DNA of 64,000 nucleotides, from contig NC_087093.1 in the NCBI RefSeq assembly GCF_963855985.1, forward strand, positions 7,509,501-7,573,500, in the 5' to 3' direction. The notes beneath the pieces were generated by a model. That model searched no databases, was not told the DNA's origin, and worked only from the letters and a program-made list of their open reading frames with translations. Both the position numbers and the translations under genes were made by a program. The DNA is from Ostrinia nubilalis. Taxonomy: Eukaryota > Arthropoda > Insecta > Lepidoptera > Crambidae. The first letter of the stretch is position 1. The number at the start of each line of letters is the position of its first letter. Positions 32,716 through 44,923 of this stretch are shown here, piece after piece.

Positions 32716-35700
32716 ATGCTGCGAACGTGCTGCTTGCTGCTGCTCTGTATAGCAGGTGAGCGTCGACAGTGAGTGTTTATAAACACAGTGTATCCGTGAC
32801 ATTGAACTGCATAGCTAATGAACAACTTCCTACTTTCTTAAGAGTGAAGCAAAATCTTTATAGAGTTTGAGTTTTTTAACATCTTAGCCAAATCTCAGTC
32901 TCGTATGTAGTGTGACATTTATTTGTTTAATGTTTGCCTAAAGTTTACTTTATTACCGTGTTATTTATTTGTGTAAGAGCGAAGAGAAAAGCCGCAAGAG
33001 AGTTTGGGCGGTACATTGTCTTTGCGAAAATAAGAAAATTTAAATAAAATGAATCGCGGTTTAAATCTGCGCGTTAACGATAGGCCGCGCGGTATTTTTA
33101 ACATTCCCGGACCGCCTCAAGGTTGACCAAGATAGTCGCTTATTCATTGAGATATGACCTAATTTTCTACTACGGCTTATAAATAGATCCTTCAGTAGGT
33201 AAGAATGCAATCCGATTTTAGATTTACGACCGAACTCGGATTTGCCGCGTTCGCTGTAATTATGAAGTTCATTATCGTTGTGTCGTAATAGAAATTTTGT
33301 TCATTTAATTTTATTATTATATCTATACTATATTTACTATAAGAGTACAAGTCGGATAGATTAATCAGTTCAATTTTTGGATAAAATCTAGACTAAGATT
33401 CTAGACTACGCATCTTGACCATAAAATTTATTTGTGCATGGCTGTACGAGTACGTAAGACGTTTAAAAAGGGATATGACGTGGATATTACAATATGTCTG
33501 TTTACACTGGCCAGGTGCTGTAGCACATGGTGGGGTATGATCACCACTAAGCACACAGTACAAAATAAATCAGTTTTATAGACAGACAGCATCACCGCAC
33601 CTCCTACTGACATGTTCCGGCCTTAGATTTCTTTTAATTAAAAAATTGCTATCGTGGGTGGACTTGAGATCCTGGGAGAACAAACATCGTATGAGGTGTT
33701 CGAATTCATCCGTTTTAGTAAATGATGAATTGCTTATTTTGTACGGCTTAGACGTTAGTTATATCATTAAAACAGGTATTAGTATTTTTATGGATACTTA
33801 TGTTCCCCGTATTCATAGAATGGCTTGGCATTAGCATGGGTTGGATGAAATTCCATTAAACACCTAAAAATCGCGCAGATGCGATTTTTTGTAATTAATT
33901 TTATTACTAAATATCCACCTTTTCAAGTAAAAAAGTATGAACAATATAATTTGGATATAATATGCAGTAATATTTATTATCTTGTGCATACGCGTACATT
34001 CGACAGCAACTGCTCCAATAGTGATGTTACATAGGTACTTACTAACACTAACGTTTCGCAAAAACATTAGAGAAATGACAACATTTCCATTACGTGTAAG
34101 GGATAGATGATATCCAAGACAGTTTGTTTTGTATGTGGTAAGTTCAAGGTAAATATTTCGTTTTTGTAAGCTACTTTAAAAGTTTTGAATTCATAAAATT
34201 GGTTATGTATTTTCCAGGCAGCCGACAACTGTCTATTACGGAGTTTGCCGTGCCGAGTGCCGTCGAGGCCGGGAAGAATGCCGAGTTCCAGTGCCGGTAC
34301 ACCGAAACGGAACCGATCGACTACATCAAGTGGTGGTGGACGCCGCTCTACGTGCCCAGCGATGACAGGAACCGAGTCCTTCTGTACCAACGTCTGCAGG
34401 GCCAGCCTGCCGAGCTAGCACGGAAGAATATTGGTGAGTTCAAAATACATAATACATAGGTGTCATTACAAGTAGGTAATCTGAAAAAGTAATTATGAAA
34501 TCGTCTTTCTAATAACTTATTGGAACTGTGTGTATCTCTACAAAATTACGAAGGTTCGTCTGTCTCAATAATTCTTGAATCTGATTTTGATAAATCTGTT
34601 ATTGATCGAAAGGATATTTAGCATTAGACCACTCTAACTCGATCTATTTTCTTTATCTTCAGAGGGGAAAGACAATGACGCTATCCTGTTAATGGACCTG
34701 GAACCAACCGACTCCGGGATCTACGAATGCGAAGTATCTGGTGTAGCGGAGGTTCGCAAGCATCAAGATTTGATTGTCTTTTGTAAGTATTGTTCGGGGC
34801 CAATTTAAACCGATGGTTTTTACTTTATTTTGTGAAATGGTCGATTTATGTAAAAATAGTCTGACTAATGAAAGATTTCACTAAAAAAGTGGCAATTTCA
34901 ATTTACTTAATTTTATGGAAAATAGCTTATTTGTGAGACGCGGGTGGCAAAAACTTTCCCATGAAACTTTTTTTAAAATTCATAATCGCCTAGTGCAATA
35001 ACTGTAATAAGTAATTGTAAATTCCAGCAAATGCCACCGACATGCATTTGAATACAACGACACTGGTTGACGAGATGTACCCCGACCGGTCGGAAGAGGA
35101 GGTGCTGGTGGAGTGCGCGGCGACCGGCGCCTCGCCGCAGCCGGAGCTCGCGATCTATGTCAACGGGTCAGTGATGCTAAACTTATAAGGGCGCTTTCAA
35201 TTTAGGCCGGGTTCCCACTATGCCGGACCGGCATTTCTGCCGGAAACCGGACACCGGACAAGGGTGTTCACATTACTCCGGATCACCGGATCCGAAATCC
35301 GAGCCGAATGAAGTGCGGGGAGCACGCGCGGGGCGGGGCGGGAAGCACGGGCGCGGCGGGGTGGGCCGCAACTCGTTCACATTACTCCGGTACGGTCATT
35401 TTGCCGGCATTTTGTAGCGACAAAACGCTCGGTAAAAATGCCGGGCTCGGCGAAAAAGCCGGATCCGGGATAATGTGAACATCTTCATACAATTTGTACC
35501 GCCGCTAGGCCTTCCGGCGATTTTACCGGACCGGGAGATCTGCCGGTCCGGCATAGTGGGAACCCGGCCTTAGACGTTTGCCGTGCGTTTGCAAGACCGC
35601 ACAAAAACTATTGGTAGTTGTCAATTTTATTCCGACGCAGTTGTCATACAATTTACCGTGTGCGGTCCGGCAAACGGCCGACACGAAACGTCTTAATTAA

Positions 35701-38700
35701 AAGCGCCTTGTTCATATTAAACGATCTGATTGTACCAAGTATTAGCGTTGGGTTTCTTCCCACGGCACGGGTTATTGGTTTTTGATGAGTATCAACACCT
35801 CATTCAGTCGATTTATGACCATGGGGGAGGCCTTTGTCCAACAGTGGACGTCATAGACGACCTAAAATTTGTTATTTATGTAAAAATATTATATTATATT
35901 CAACGTCATCATCATTTTCAGCCATGTAAAATTATTGTGGATATAAAGTAGGTAACTAAATTCTCCATTTTACACTATTAAGTCTCATACTCCTTTTCAT
36001 AGACAGATGGTATATGTATGTATAAACCATATAAGGACAATAGTTATAGTTATTATATTTCCCTAATTTCTGATATTTATGTAGGTTTACAATATTACAA
36101 CATTTTCACCACCTTATTCTTTACCATACACGTGCGTCTTCCTTCTTTCTTTTCCTTCTTTTTTTTCAAGCAAGAGCTGAAAATCAGTGTTCTGCTCATT
36201 TCAGAGCAGTGTCTACACTGAGCTCTCTGCTTTTTTGCATCGCTGCGGCACACTTATACCTTAGCGCGCAGGATTTTCTTTCTTTCTCTTTGTAATGTAC
36301 TATATCTTTCCTGCTACTCCTGTGTTTATTAATCTTACGTTTTGCTTCTTGTGTGTCAATGTGTTTTGCAAATAAACCATTTATCTATCTATCTATCTAT
36401 CTATCTAAAACGCTCGCGCCTGCGCTGTGACACACTTCTAAACAGTTTCTCTAATTTTTTACTAAAGAGATCCTGTATGCCTGTTCTCCCCATGATTTTT
36501 GTCCCCATGATAGGGCACTGGACCATAAGAACTGGAAACCGTTACATACCTACAAATTACTTAACAATAGTTTGTTCATTCACAGGGAAGAAATCGTCAA
36601 TTTAACGCAGTTTGTTTCTGGCGGCGAGGCCGGATTCTACAGCGTGTACGCCAACGCAACCGTCAGCAAGGAGGAACTTGAAGACTCCGAGATTCACTGC
36701 GAACTGTTCTTCGAGAACAGGAACATTACTCATCCTCCCTACGTCGTCAAACTACTGTATTCGTCAGGTATGGGACCGTTTGTTTAATCATTCCAAAGAA
36801 TTGGTAAAACAAATGTTTAAAAAATACGAACATAGCTGTTTTTAAATTTGGTTTGCTTTCATTTAGTTTATATGTGAAATATTAGCTAAAATTAGGAAAA
36901 AGGTTTTAAGGATAAATCATTAAATTTAGCACATTATGTAGATTATACAAAGATGGAAACCGGTTGTATTTAAATTGATAACATTAATAAGCTTTGCCAT
37001 ATGCAAAACCATTCAATAACTATTTTCCTTTTAGATTACATTACCCTATTTATCAACCATGTAAACAATAGACGTTGATAAACAGCGTTGTAAATATTGC
37101 TATTGCACATTTCAGTTAGTTATAAAAGGTCAGGGTATGATTAGAAGCCATATCCATTGCCACAGCATCATTGGCCGTTTGAGGATGATCTGACTGATCT
37201 AAGACAGAAGAGTTTATGTAAATGTAGAGGAACTTTAAGAAATCTAAAAATAAGACTTGTTAAGGCGCTACCTCGTAAAAGTTTTCGGCCGACTGAATGC
37301 CTCGCACACAGAGGGATAGAAATATGATTTCTCAGTGCGAGGAAAGGGACAGCAATAGCGCGCGCGGCGCGGAATAAAATAACGTAAGCGACAAAAATCG
37401 GAAATCATGTATTTATTGAAAAACCAAACACTATTTAAAGAAAATAACTCGACCAGTACTTAGAATATGTTATTACCTTACCAATATACAAAATTTGGTA
37501 TTGAAATATTAGCCTATCTGCTTATGAAACGAAAAACCGAGTAGGTAATAGAAGGGTCATCTTTGGATTTTTTTTCTATCGAGAAAATTGTTTCCATTCA
37601 TGTTTCGGCTTCGACCAGACACTAGATTTATTAGTCAACTATGACATATTTCAAAATAAGAACATAAGTAATAAGAAAAGTACGATTAAAACTAATTCTG
37701 CGCTTCTTTAAAACGCCCAATATTCGCAAGGCATCACCTTAAGTACAAACATTACAAACAAAGGGTTTCTTAACCTGGGGTATTCTAAACGTAATTAGGG
37801 TGTCCAAGTGTTGCAAAATAAGCGCGGAGCATCTTGCGTGCAGTGTACCTAATTACCCACCGCACTACATTACTCCCCCAAGCAGGAGCACTGGATACAC
37901 AATTTTCGGCATTTCTTTATAAAAAAGTTAATTAATGAGCCCAAATAGTGTTTAACACCACGTAACTTACAAGAGTTCTACTAGGACCGAATCGAATCGC
38001 GTCTTGACCGTTTGTAATTTTGAAATTCATAAGCGCGTACTCGGGATTTTATGCGTTTACTGTATAGTACTGTATAGCACTTTTACGGTGCTATCAGATA
38101 ATTTTCGAACATAAAAAACCCGTGATAAAAATCTGAACTTATAGAAAAATTAAAATTGACTGTTTATGAAAAGGTTAAGAAACTCTTCTGTAAAGTTGTT
38201 ACGAAGGATCAGTAAATTATTTTTAAGCCCTAATCTATAATTTAAACAAATAATTCTTCAAAATCGTGTGCACGTCATGCACCCGACAGTAGCAAAGCAT
38301 TAGATGTAACGTGTTCACTTACCCCGCTTCGATCACTTAGTGCAATGCAGTGCAAGCTATAAACGTTTGGCGTATGTTGTGGGAGCGGCGATGTTGCATG
38401 CGCTGCGGCCGCGTGTTGTATGTGCACTAACGTTGTTGGTTGTTGCGTGGGCCAGGCGCTGGCTGGTCTACGACGGAGGCGCCCGAAGACACGACCCTCT
38501 CAGAAATGGCATCCGAATTGCAAAACAGTAAGTTCAGACCCCCTCAACATTCGACACATTATACCTTCCGAACACTTTACAGTTTTTATTGGATGTCTTA
38601 TTATATTTATTTACTACTTACTACTGGAATTTAATTTGATAATAAGACCTATTACATCTACATAATACAAATATGTACTCAAGTTTACCATTGAGTACTT

Positions 38701-39536
38701 TATCAATATTTATGTGTAAACAAAACTACATATAAATAACTGAAAAAGCACCAAAAATATTATCTGTTTTGTAACTGAATGTTATAAATAGTTTGATGTA
38801 ATAAAAAAATCCGTATACTTATTTGGCTTGTATTTTATTTAGCTTTTGTGTATGTTTCTGGTAACACATGGGACTTGCATGGCTGCACCAGTACCCACAC
38901 AATAAAACAATTGAAGTAATGGTGACGCCAGCAGATTTTCAATCCCATGTGCTGTAACTCCGCATCTTGTACTAACAAAATAATAAAGTTTTTAGAAATC
39001 TCTGGCCAGTATTTTCACAAAATATTTATTGTATTTGTAGACACGTAACGTGTGAACTTACTAATAACTATAAGTGATTTAAGTTACCTTCATACGTAGC
39101 ATTTTATTTTTCGTAATTTACTAATAGTCGAACTACTTATTACACTTAGATATTAATTTCAATATAATGTATTACGTAATTTCAATTTTAATTTTTAACG
39201 AGGGTTTACATAATTACGCTCACCAGTTTGCGCCACTAGTGATAGGACCTTATTCGACAGTGCAGCGATAGCAAATGTGATAGTTCACCTGCCGCTTAAC
39301 CAGTTGGCGCCACTGGCGAGTGCAATTAAGGAAACCGCCTTTTTGGTTGTAGAAGGAACCCAATTTATAGGTACTCCCCTAATAGAATATGGCTATATTG
39401 CGAAACAAATGAAAATAATATGCTCAGTCTAACTTAACTTTTTGTTATTTCAGACGGCGTCAGTGGTCTTCACGCATGCTTATGGATCGTAAATGTGGCA
39501 GTCATATTACAATTGTATTTTCATGTTATTTATTGA
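32716..39536 (+). CDS. Ig gene A: GPI-anchored protein with two Ig domains, 7 exons
   Basis: Predicted cell-surface recognition protein; ligand unknown. Exons: 32716-32755, 34218-34433, 34663-34782, 35028-35166, 36586-36767, 38456-38527, 39454-39536; 283 aa, all GT-AG. MLRTCCLLLLCIAG is a signal peptide. Ig domain 1 (exons 2-3) has EFQCRY, the KWWW core tryptophan and SGIYECEV. Ig domain 2 (exons 4-5) has VLVECAATG, PQPEL and SEIHCELFF. Five N-glycosylation sequons are visible (NAT, NTT, NLT, NAT, NIT). A Thr/Glu-rich stalk (STTEAPEDTTLSE) follows, then a hydrophobic C-terminus (CLWIVNVAVILQLYFHVIY) that fits a GPI-attachment signal better than a transmembrane helix, as nothing follows it. 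The layout recalls insect Beaten-path-type proteins, but this is only an impression. AATAAA at 39597. Paralogue: Ig gene B. Confidence 0.85.
35187..35709. mobile_element. Outer MITE in Ig gene A intron 4
   Basis: GGGCGCTTTCAATTTA at the left and TAATTAAAAGCGCC at the right are inverted, with second-tier inverted blocks GACGTTTGCCGTGCG / CGACACGAAACGTC inside. It is interrupted by the GC-rich MITE 35205-35569. Confidence 0.6.
35205..35569. mobile_element. GC-rich MITE nested in the outer MITE
   Basis: Ends GGCCGGGTTCCCACTATGCC and GGCATAGTGGGAACCCGGCC are perfect complements, with TTA at both flanks (35202-35204, 35570-35572). 365 bp, strikingly GC-rich (many CCGGA/TCCGG). Confidence 0.8.
35795..35925 (-). 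repeat. LINE/SINE-type fragment
   Basis: Minus-strand match to the 2453-2585 repeat: GTCCACTGTTGGACAAAGG and GGCCTCCCCCA, plus a CATCATCATTTTCAG run on the plus strand. It is in intron 4 of Ig gene A. Confidence 0.45.
36382..36406. repeat. (ATCT)n microsatellite
   Basis: Six TCTA units following AATAAACCATT, as at the 3' tail of a retroposed element. Confidence 0.8.
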
Positions 39537-39828
39537 ACTCATGATGTGATACTAATATAATAATTTACCATGTTATGGTTATTCAGTATTAATTCTAATA
39601 AACTTTTGATTACTTATCTAATACGATTTTGTATTTATTTAAAGTTTTTCATATTCGTTACTACGAGTAGGAACGTATTATACACGTGTATTGAGCATCT
39701 TTTACATTCGAACAGATTGCTTTATATTTTTACATTCTACTCACAGAGAATTTATCGGCTACCATATCAGTCAGTACCTAACAGACAGTAAACGCGCGCT
39801 GAGCAGGTACACAATATTATATGCCAAT

Positions 39829-41931
39829 CTAAAATACAATTGGAACAAACAAAATTAGTAACGAAAATCCGATGTTAGATGGATTACCTTTCCAGCCAAG
39901 ATTGCATGGAACTAGTGTACCTGGAAAACAAAAACATGATTGTATAGGATTTACTATTACCGCGTAAATATTGACGCCCCATCTCGCGGGAGGAACTTCT
40001 TTCTATATATTCTAAAGAGAAGCATTGGAGATCCGAGCTAGGTTCTCTGGGTTTGTGGCGACTCCACGATAGACCCGCTGGGTAAGAACGGAATAGCTTT
40101 ATACTTAGTTACGAATATGATAGATATGGTAAAATATGTAAAGAAGAGAAATGAAAAGGGATTCACTTGACCTAAAAGATAAAGTTTACCACAGATTTGG
40201 CATGTTTACCTACCGATGTGTAGGAGTCTTCTTTTTATAGCTGTGTAGTCGGCTTGAGGTAAGTGTAAGCGACACGTCACTTCCAGCCTGTCGCCACACT
40301 CGGGGACCATCAACTGTGCTGTACTCTCAACATCATACAGCAAATTTTGTCTACGCCATACACGTTGCGTTTGCTGTGATATCGGCTCTCTGTGATTTAT
40401 TTATTATAATTTTATTCTTAGTTTCTATCCTATCTTACTAATATTATAAATGCGGATGTCTGGATGTTTGTTACTCTTTCACGCAATAACTACTGAACGG
40501 ATTTTGATGAAATTTTACAGTAATAATGTTTATAACCCAGAATTAGGCTATAATTTATAAGGATCTGTGACAAACTAAATTTCACGCGGATGAAGCCGCA
40601 GGCAAAAGCTAGCATTACATACGTTCATTCAATGTATGTGAAGCTATAGTACCTAGTTATTCGAATTTTCTTACCAATCAGAGAAATGCAATGAAGTCCT
40701 GTGCATATTATCTATTATAAATGTGATCAAGTGTGGTTTGTAAAGGGTTTATCCCTAATTACCTGTTATATTCAACTGTTAAATCTGGCTGAGGATGAAC
40801 AGATTGGGCATAGCACGTGACTTCCACTAGGCGATTGAACTTGTGTTCAAATAGTAATTCAAACTCCTTTTCTGGTGCTGAAATTAGGAATACTTGGTTA
40901 ATTTTTAATTTTAGTAGGTAGTTACTCGTAGGTACTAAGCTTTTTTATTGTGAACTATTCTTCTATTTAAGAAATCCAGCGAGACGAGTTAGTGGAGTGC
41001 TAGAGAACTGTAAACGATCCGAGACTACTTAAGTAATTTTGATAACTAAGACTCTACATAATGTCTGATCTTGTGCGTAAATCCTCATACTACGTATTCG
41101 GCTATGGATACTTCAAATGTAAGTTTTTGAGTTCTCGTGGTCAGTTGTCAGTCTCAAAGATGGCACGGAGACTGCTAAGACTTAGTAGGGAGCAGAAGCA
41201 GCAATCCATAACCATAGTAATTACACGGTCTTACCTAACACTTGCATACTTTTTGTTTCCTGCGACTTTACTCCATTATAGTTTACCACACATGTGTATT
41301 CTCCACTCAACTGGGGGTCCACTTGGAATATTCTCATTTCGCGATATTCTTCTGTAGCCAATGCTGAAAATCATAACATTAAATAATTACCTATGTCTAT
41401 TTTAAATATTGCCTAAGCCTAAGGGCCTTACTGCAACTGTTAATACAAAACTTGGGAACAGAAACAAATTCAAAATTAGATTACATATCTAAACATTTTT
41501 ATTGCATTTAAACAACTTAGAAGTCCTCTTAAATTTATCTTACGTGAAACTTTATATGATAAATCAAGTCGTCCTTTTAATATCCCGGTCACTCGGGGTG
41601 CAAGGGGCGGCGTCCATTCGTACACAGGGGCGTCGCCGCCGCTGAACCACCACTGCAGTGTGAAGTGATGGTCCGGCACGGAATATTGACAGTCTAGCAC
41701 CACGTTGGTTGAACCGCTCTGCACTATTGCTGGTACCACAAGTTTATCTATTTTTGCTGAATTCAAAACATCTGCAATCAAGTTGTGAACTCAATTCCTT
41801 TTACGTTTTAAAAATTAACTCTATGCATGAAATTCGTAGCGCTTGAGTTGTAAATAAATATGTAATAGGTACTTACTAGCTAGAAACAAATATCCTTTTA
41901 AAAAAGACTTGGGAGATTCACTAACCGACAT
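39829..41931 (-). CDS. Ig gene B: GPI-anchored protein with two Ig domains, 7 exons
   Basis: Paralogue of Ig gene A in tail-to-tail orientation. Minus-strand exons: 41931-41877, 41771-41544, 41363-41235, 40877-40763, 40350-40214, 40077-39961, 39920-39829; 290 aa with GT-AG borders throughout. The intron phases (1,1,1,2,1,1) are the same as in gene A. Ig domain 1: VVLDCQY, LQWWF, SGEYTCVV. Ig domain 2: VEVTCYAQ, PQPDL, LEVTCRLHL. The last exon ends NIGFSLLILFVPIVF and stop, a GPI-type hydrophobic tail. The N-terminus is the weakest part: ATG at 41931 (MSVSESPKSFLKGYLFLA) gives only a modest signal peptide; an in-frame ATG at 41952 is an alternative, and a separate 5' exon could exist. Exon 6 (stalk) is supported by phase only. 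TTTATT at 39634-39639 is a minus-strand poly(A) signal. Confidence 0.75.
40425..40614 (+). mobile_element. Helitron-like element, complete
   Basis: Runs from TCCTATCTTACTAATATTAT through GGATGTCTGGATGTTTG and AACGGATTTTGATGAAAT to the GCGGATGAAGCCGC hairpin and AAAAGCTAGC. It lies in intron 4 of Ig gene B. Confidence 0.7.
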
Positions 41932-42269
41932 ATTTACAAAAATAGTGTTCATAGAAGAAGATCTTGCTCTTGCTAGCAAATACCAGTGTACTGATTGTGA
42001 ATCTGAGAGCAAGTAGGTAACATCATGGAATTTGTGATCTCACTTACATCGACTTCGACACGCAACCGCTAGTCATTACCACATGCTCTACCTAAGTGTA
42101 TTAATCTTTATTATCATATCTCTGTCATCAGCGATATTTTAGTTTTAAGAAGGAAGCTAGAATAAAACTCAGAATTCACTTAATATTCTTAATGGAAAGA
42201 AAAAAATACAAAATGTAATATAGGTATCTATTTAATTGTAATAATACAATAACGACAACTTCGATAACT

Positions 42270-42312
42270 GCTTTATGGTAGCGAGTTCGAATCCCGCACG
42301 TATAGGTATGTT
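42270..42312 (+). repeat. SINE-like B-box fragment
   Basis: GAGTTCGAATCCCGCAC closely fits an RNA polymerase III B box. No A box or cloverleaf accompanies it, so this is a SINE remnant and not a tRNA gene. Confidence 0.35.
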
Positions 42313-43091
42313 TGATTATGAGGACTGATCAAAATAGAGAAGTAGATAGATAAACTACGCATGGATGTGGGTGGGACAGAATGTGCGTGCACGCACGGCT
42401 TATGTAGGTAGGTACACAATACGAAGTGTACATAATGGTGAGCACCTGAAACATTACTTTTTTATAGAGGCGGGCCAAGAACACGTACTTAATACAAAAT
42501 AGTAAGTTCCTATTTAGTACTTTGTCGTAGTTCTTAAGTAGTCTAAGCTCATAATATATTTACGTGACTGGTCACCACTGCAAGCCGAAATCAAAGGAGC
42601 TAACGCGGGTTCGTCTTTACCGTGGCGTGGGACTATTGGACCATTTTTTGGGTATGGGCGCGTAGTCAGGACAATTCCACTCTCTCTACTCAATAAATCA
42701 CGACGTAGGTTCTATGATTGATTACAGAATAGTAAAAAAACTCGATTTTCTACTCCAAATAATTTATTTACTTTCTTCTACACACAAAGTCATGACAACT
42801 TAAAGCTTGCAAGTATTTATTTGGTGTCCTTTTCACTTAGGTTCTTACCTATGTAACAAAAGTAATAAATATTTCTTAAATTGACAATATTGGCGATTGT
42901 ATAAAAGCTTGTGATATCTTATATTATGTAAATATTAACGAACGTTCTATAGCAATAAAAATAAACAATGGCAACCTTAGGCAAAATGTATTACATATTA
43001 TACATTGCACTTTAACTACTACAAACTTAATAATAACATACATTAACAACAAGTATGTTTACGTAAAATGCACAAGTCGCACATAGGGCCT

Positions 43092-43246
43092 AGTGTGAGT
43101 TTACATCAAACGCGCTCACTAGAAAAAATTACATTCAATGTATGACGGATTGTACAGCGCCCCTAGTGGAAACGTTCAAGAACTAAAATTTTCATACATT
43201 TTTTTAACACGCTCACTAGTGAGGACGTTTGATGTAAACTCACACT
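43092..43246. mobile_element. MITE (short, near-complete inverted repeat)
   Basis: AGTGTGAGTTTACATCAAAC and GTTTGATGTAAACTCACACT are perfect complements. A second inner pair is CTCACTAG/CTAGTGAG. 155 bp. Confidence 0.75.
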
Positions 43247-44923
43247 CAGCCCACAGAGATGTAGGTACTTATTACGTAAACGACACGTACACACGGCCAC
43301 ACTTAACTATCCATTTCCGTTTTTGCTCTTACTCTCATCAAATAGTGATTCTTTGCGATAGAACGAGATGACATGACTGGCAATGGGCAGTTAACACTGT
43401 TGCCGATAGTACTTAAATAATTAGTATTTAATATTTATTTTCCTACAATCTGGCCATTCAATTTAGTTTCGTTTTTACCATACAAAATTAGTAGACCATA
43501 ATATTAAATAATTTATCGTGGAAATTAATAAGATTTATTTTTTTATACAGGGTCTAAAAAGTAGATACCTTTACAGAGGTACCAACCTAATTAAATATTA
43601 TTGATTTTAGGTAGAACACAGGCCTTTTTCATTAAAAAATCTACATTGTTAATAAACCTAATTGTAAGTTTAAAAAAAATCTAATAACTGCCTAAACTAG
43701 ATAGTGGATTGCTGTATACCTATGTGCTCTTTTGTCATCTCACTAATCATTGCTTAAGCCCACCACTTTATTACACCCTGTATATCTATGCATACATAGA
43801 ATATGATGAATAATTGTAGATTATTTATATTTATTCATAATATGTACTTAGTTATCCATTTACCTAATGTATTTAGCTTTGGATTCAACTTTTAAAATAT
43901 AATTAATTAATTATTAAAAACATCAATCAATTATTGTAAATTAACTCACTACAAAGAACGAGTTTAATTAATTTTGTAAGAAATAATAATATCTGTTACA
44001 TCGATCGACGCGTTATAGCTCTATTCAAATTGAGGCGAGGTACATAAAGCATACCCGCTTATTTAGGTATAGATTGTTTCATCCAGGAAGACACTACAAT
44101 AATGACGCTCGGATTGCTCGGATCTAACTCCCCGCACCCCGCGCTTCCCTCGACCAAAAAGTGGTGGGGCGCGTCTTCAAGGATAATACGATCTATGCTG
44201 CTATCTAACGATAGTTTCGTTTTGAACATTTGCCTCAGTTTGAAAAATCATGTAGATATTTGACTGATAGGAAGACATTAATTAAGGTATAAAAATATTC
44301 AATTATTTTTGGAAAATTCTTGATCTTGATTATTATGAATTATGCTAAAATCCTGATATTGTCTATAATTATTATAATTATGTTTTAATCTTTGTTGATT
44401 TAATTAAAATCTAAATTCTAGGTACTCAATTTTACTTATTTTTTCTTTGGCACCATCAATTAACTTTAAATTATTTACAATTTATCCCTTAAACTTATGG
44501 TGTTGATTAAGTATGTATGTTATTAGATATAATATTACTGTTTCTTTTATGCCTCTGCCCAATGCTCATCCTACATTTTATTAAATCTTAATTATTATAT
44601 GGTTTCGATTATAATAAATAATGTACCATAATTATTACTGACTATCATTATCAATATTCATAGCTCACTCTGCTAATGGATATTCTCTAACTTTCTTGTC
44701 ATTCTGTCTGTCTAGATGGCTTACATTTACATGTTAAGTATTTCTTCCTATATAAAATATAAAGGTATGTAAATGAGGGGTCTACATCATCCCTATTAGT
44801 TATGGATAGCAACTGGCACATAATAAAAATCTGCTAACTTCAATCTCACATGAACCTTTCAATAGTTTTAGACAAAAATGTGAAAGGGAATCAAATACAA
44901 TAATATTATACCCTTTTAAATGA

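Larger units (their letters stand above)
41953..44923. other. Intergenic DNA between Ig gene B and FRS2-like gene
   Basis: Nearly 3 kb, AT-rich, with no supported coding exon. It contains a SINE-like B box (42285-42300), a MITE (43092-43246) and, at 44576-44581, a TTTATT that could serve as the minus-strand poly(A) signal of the FRS2-like gene. Confidence 0.4.
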
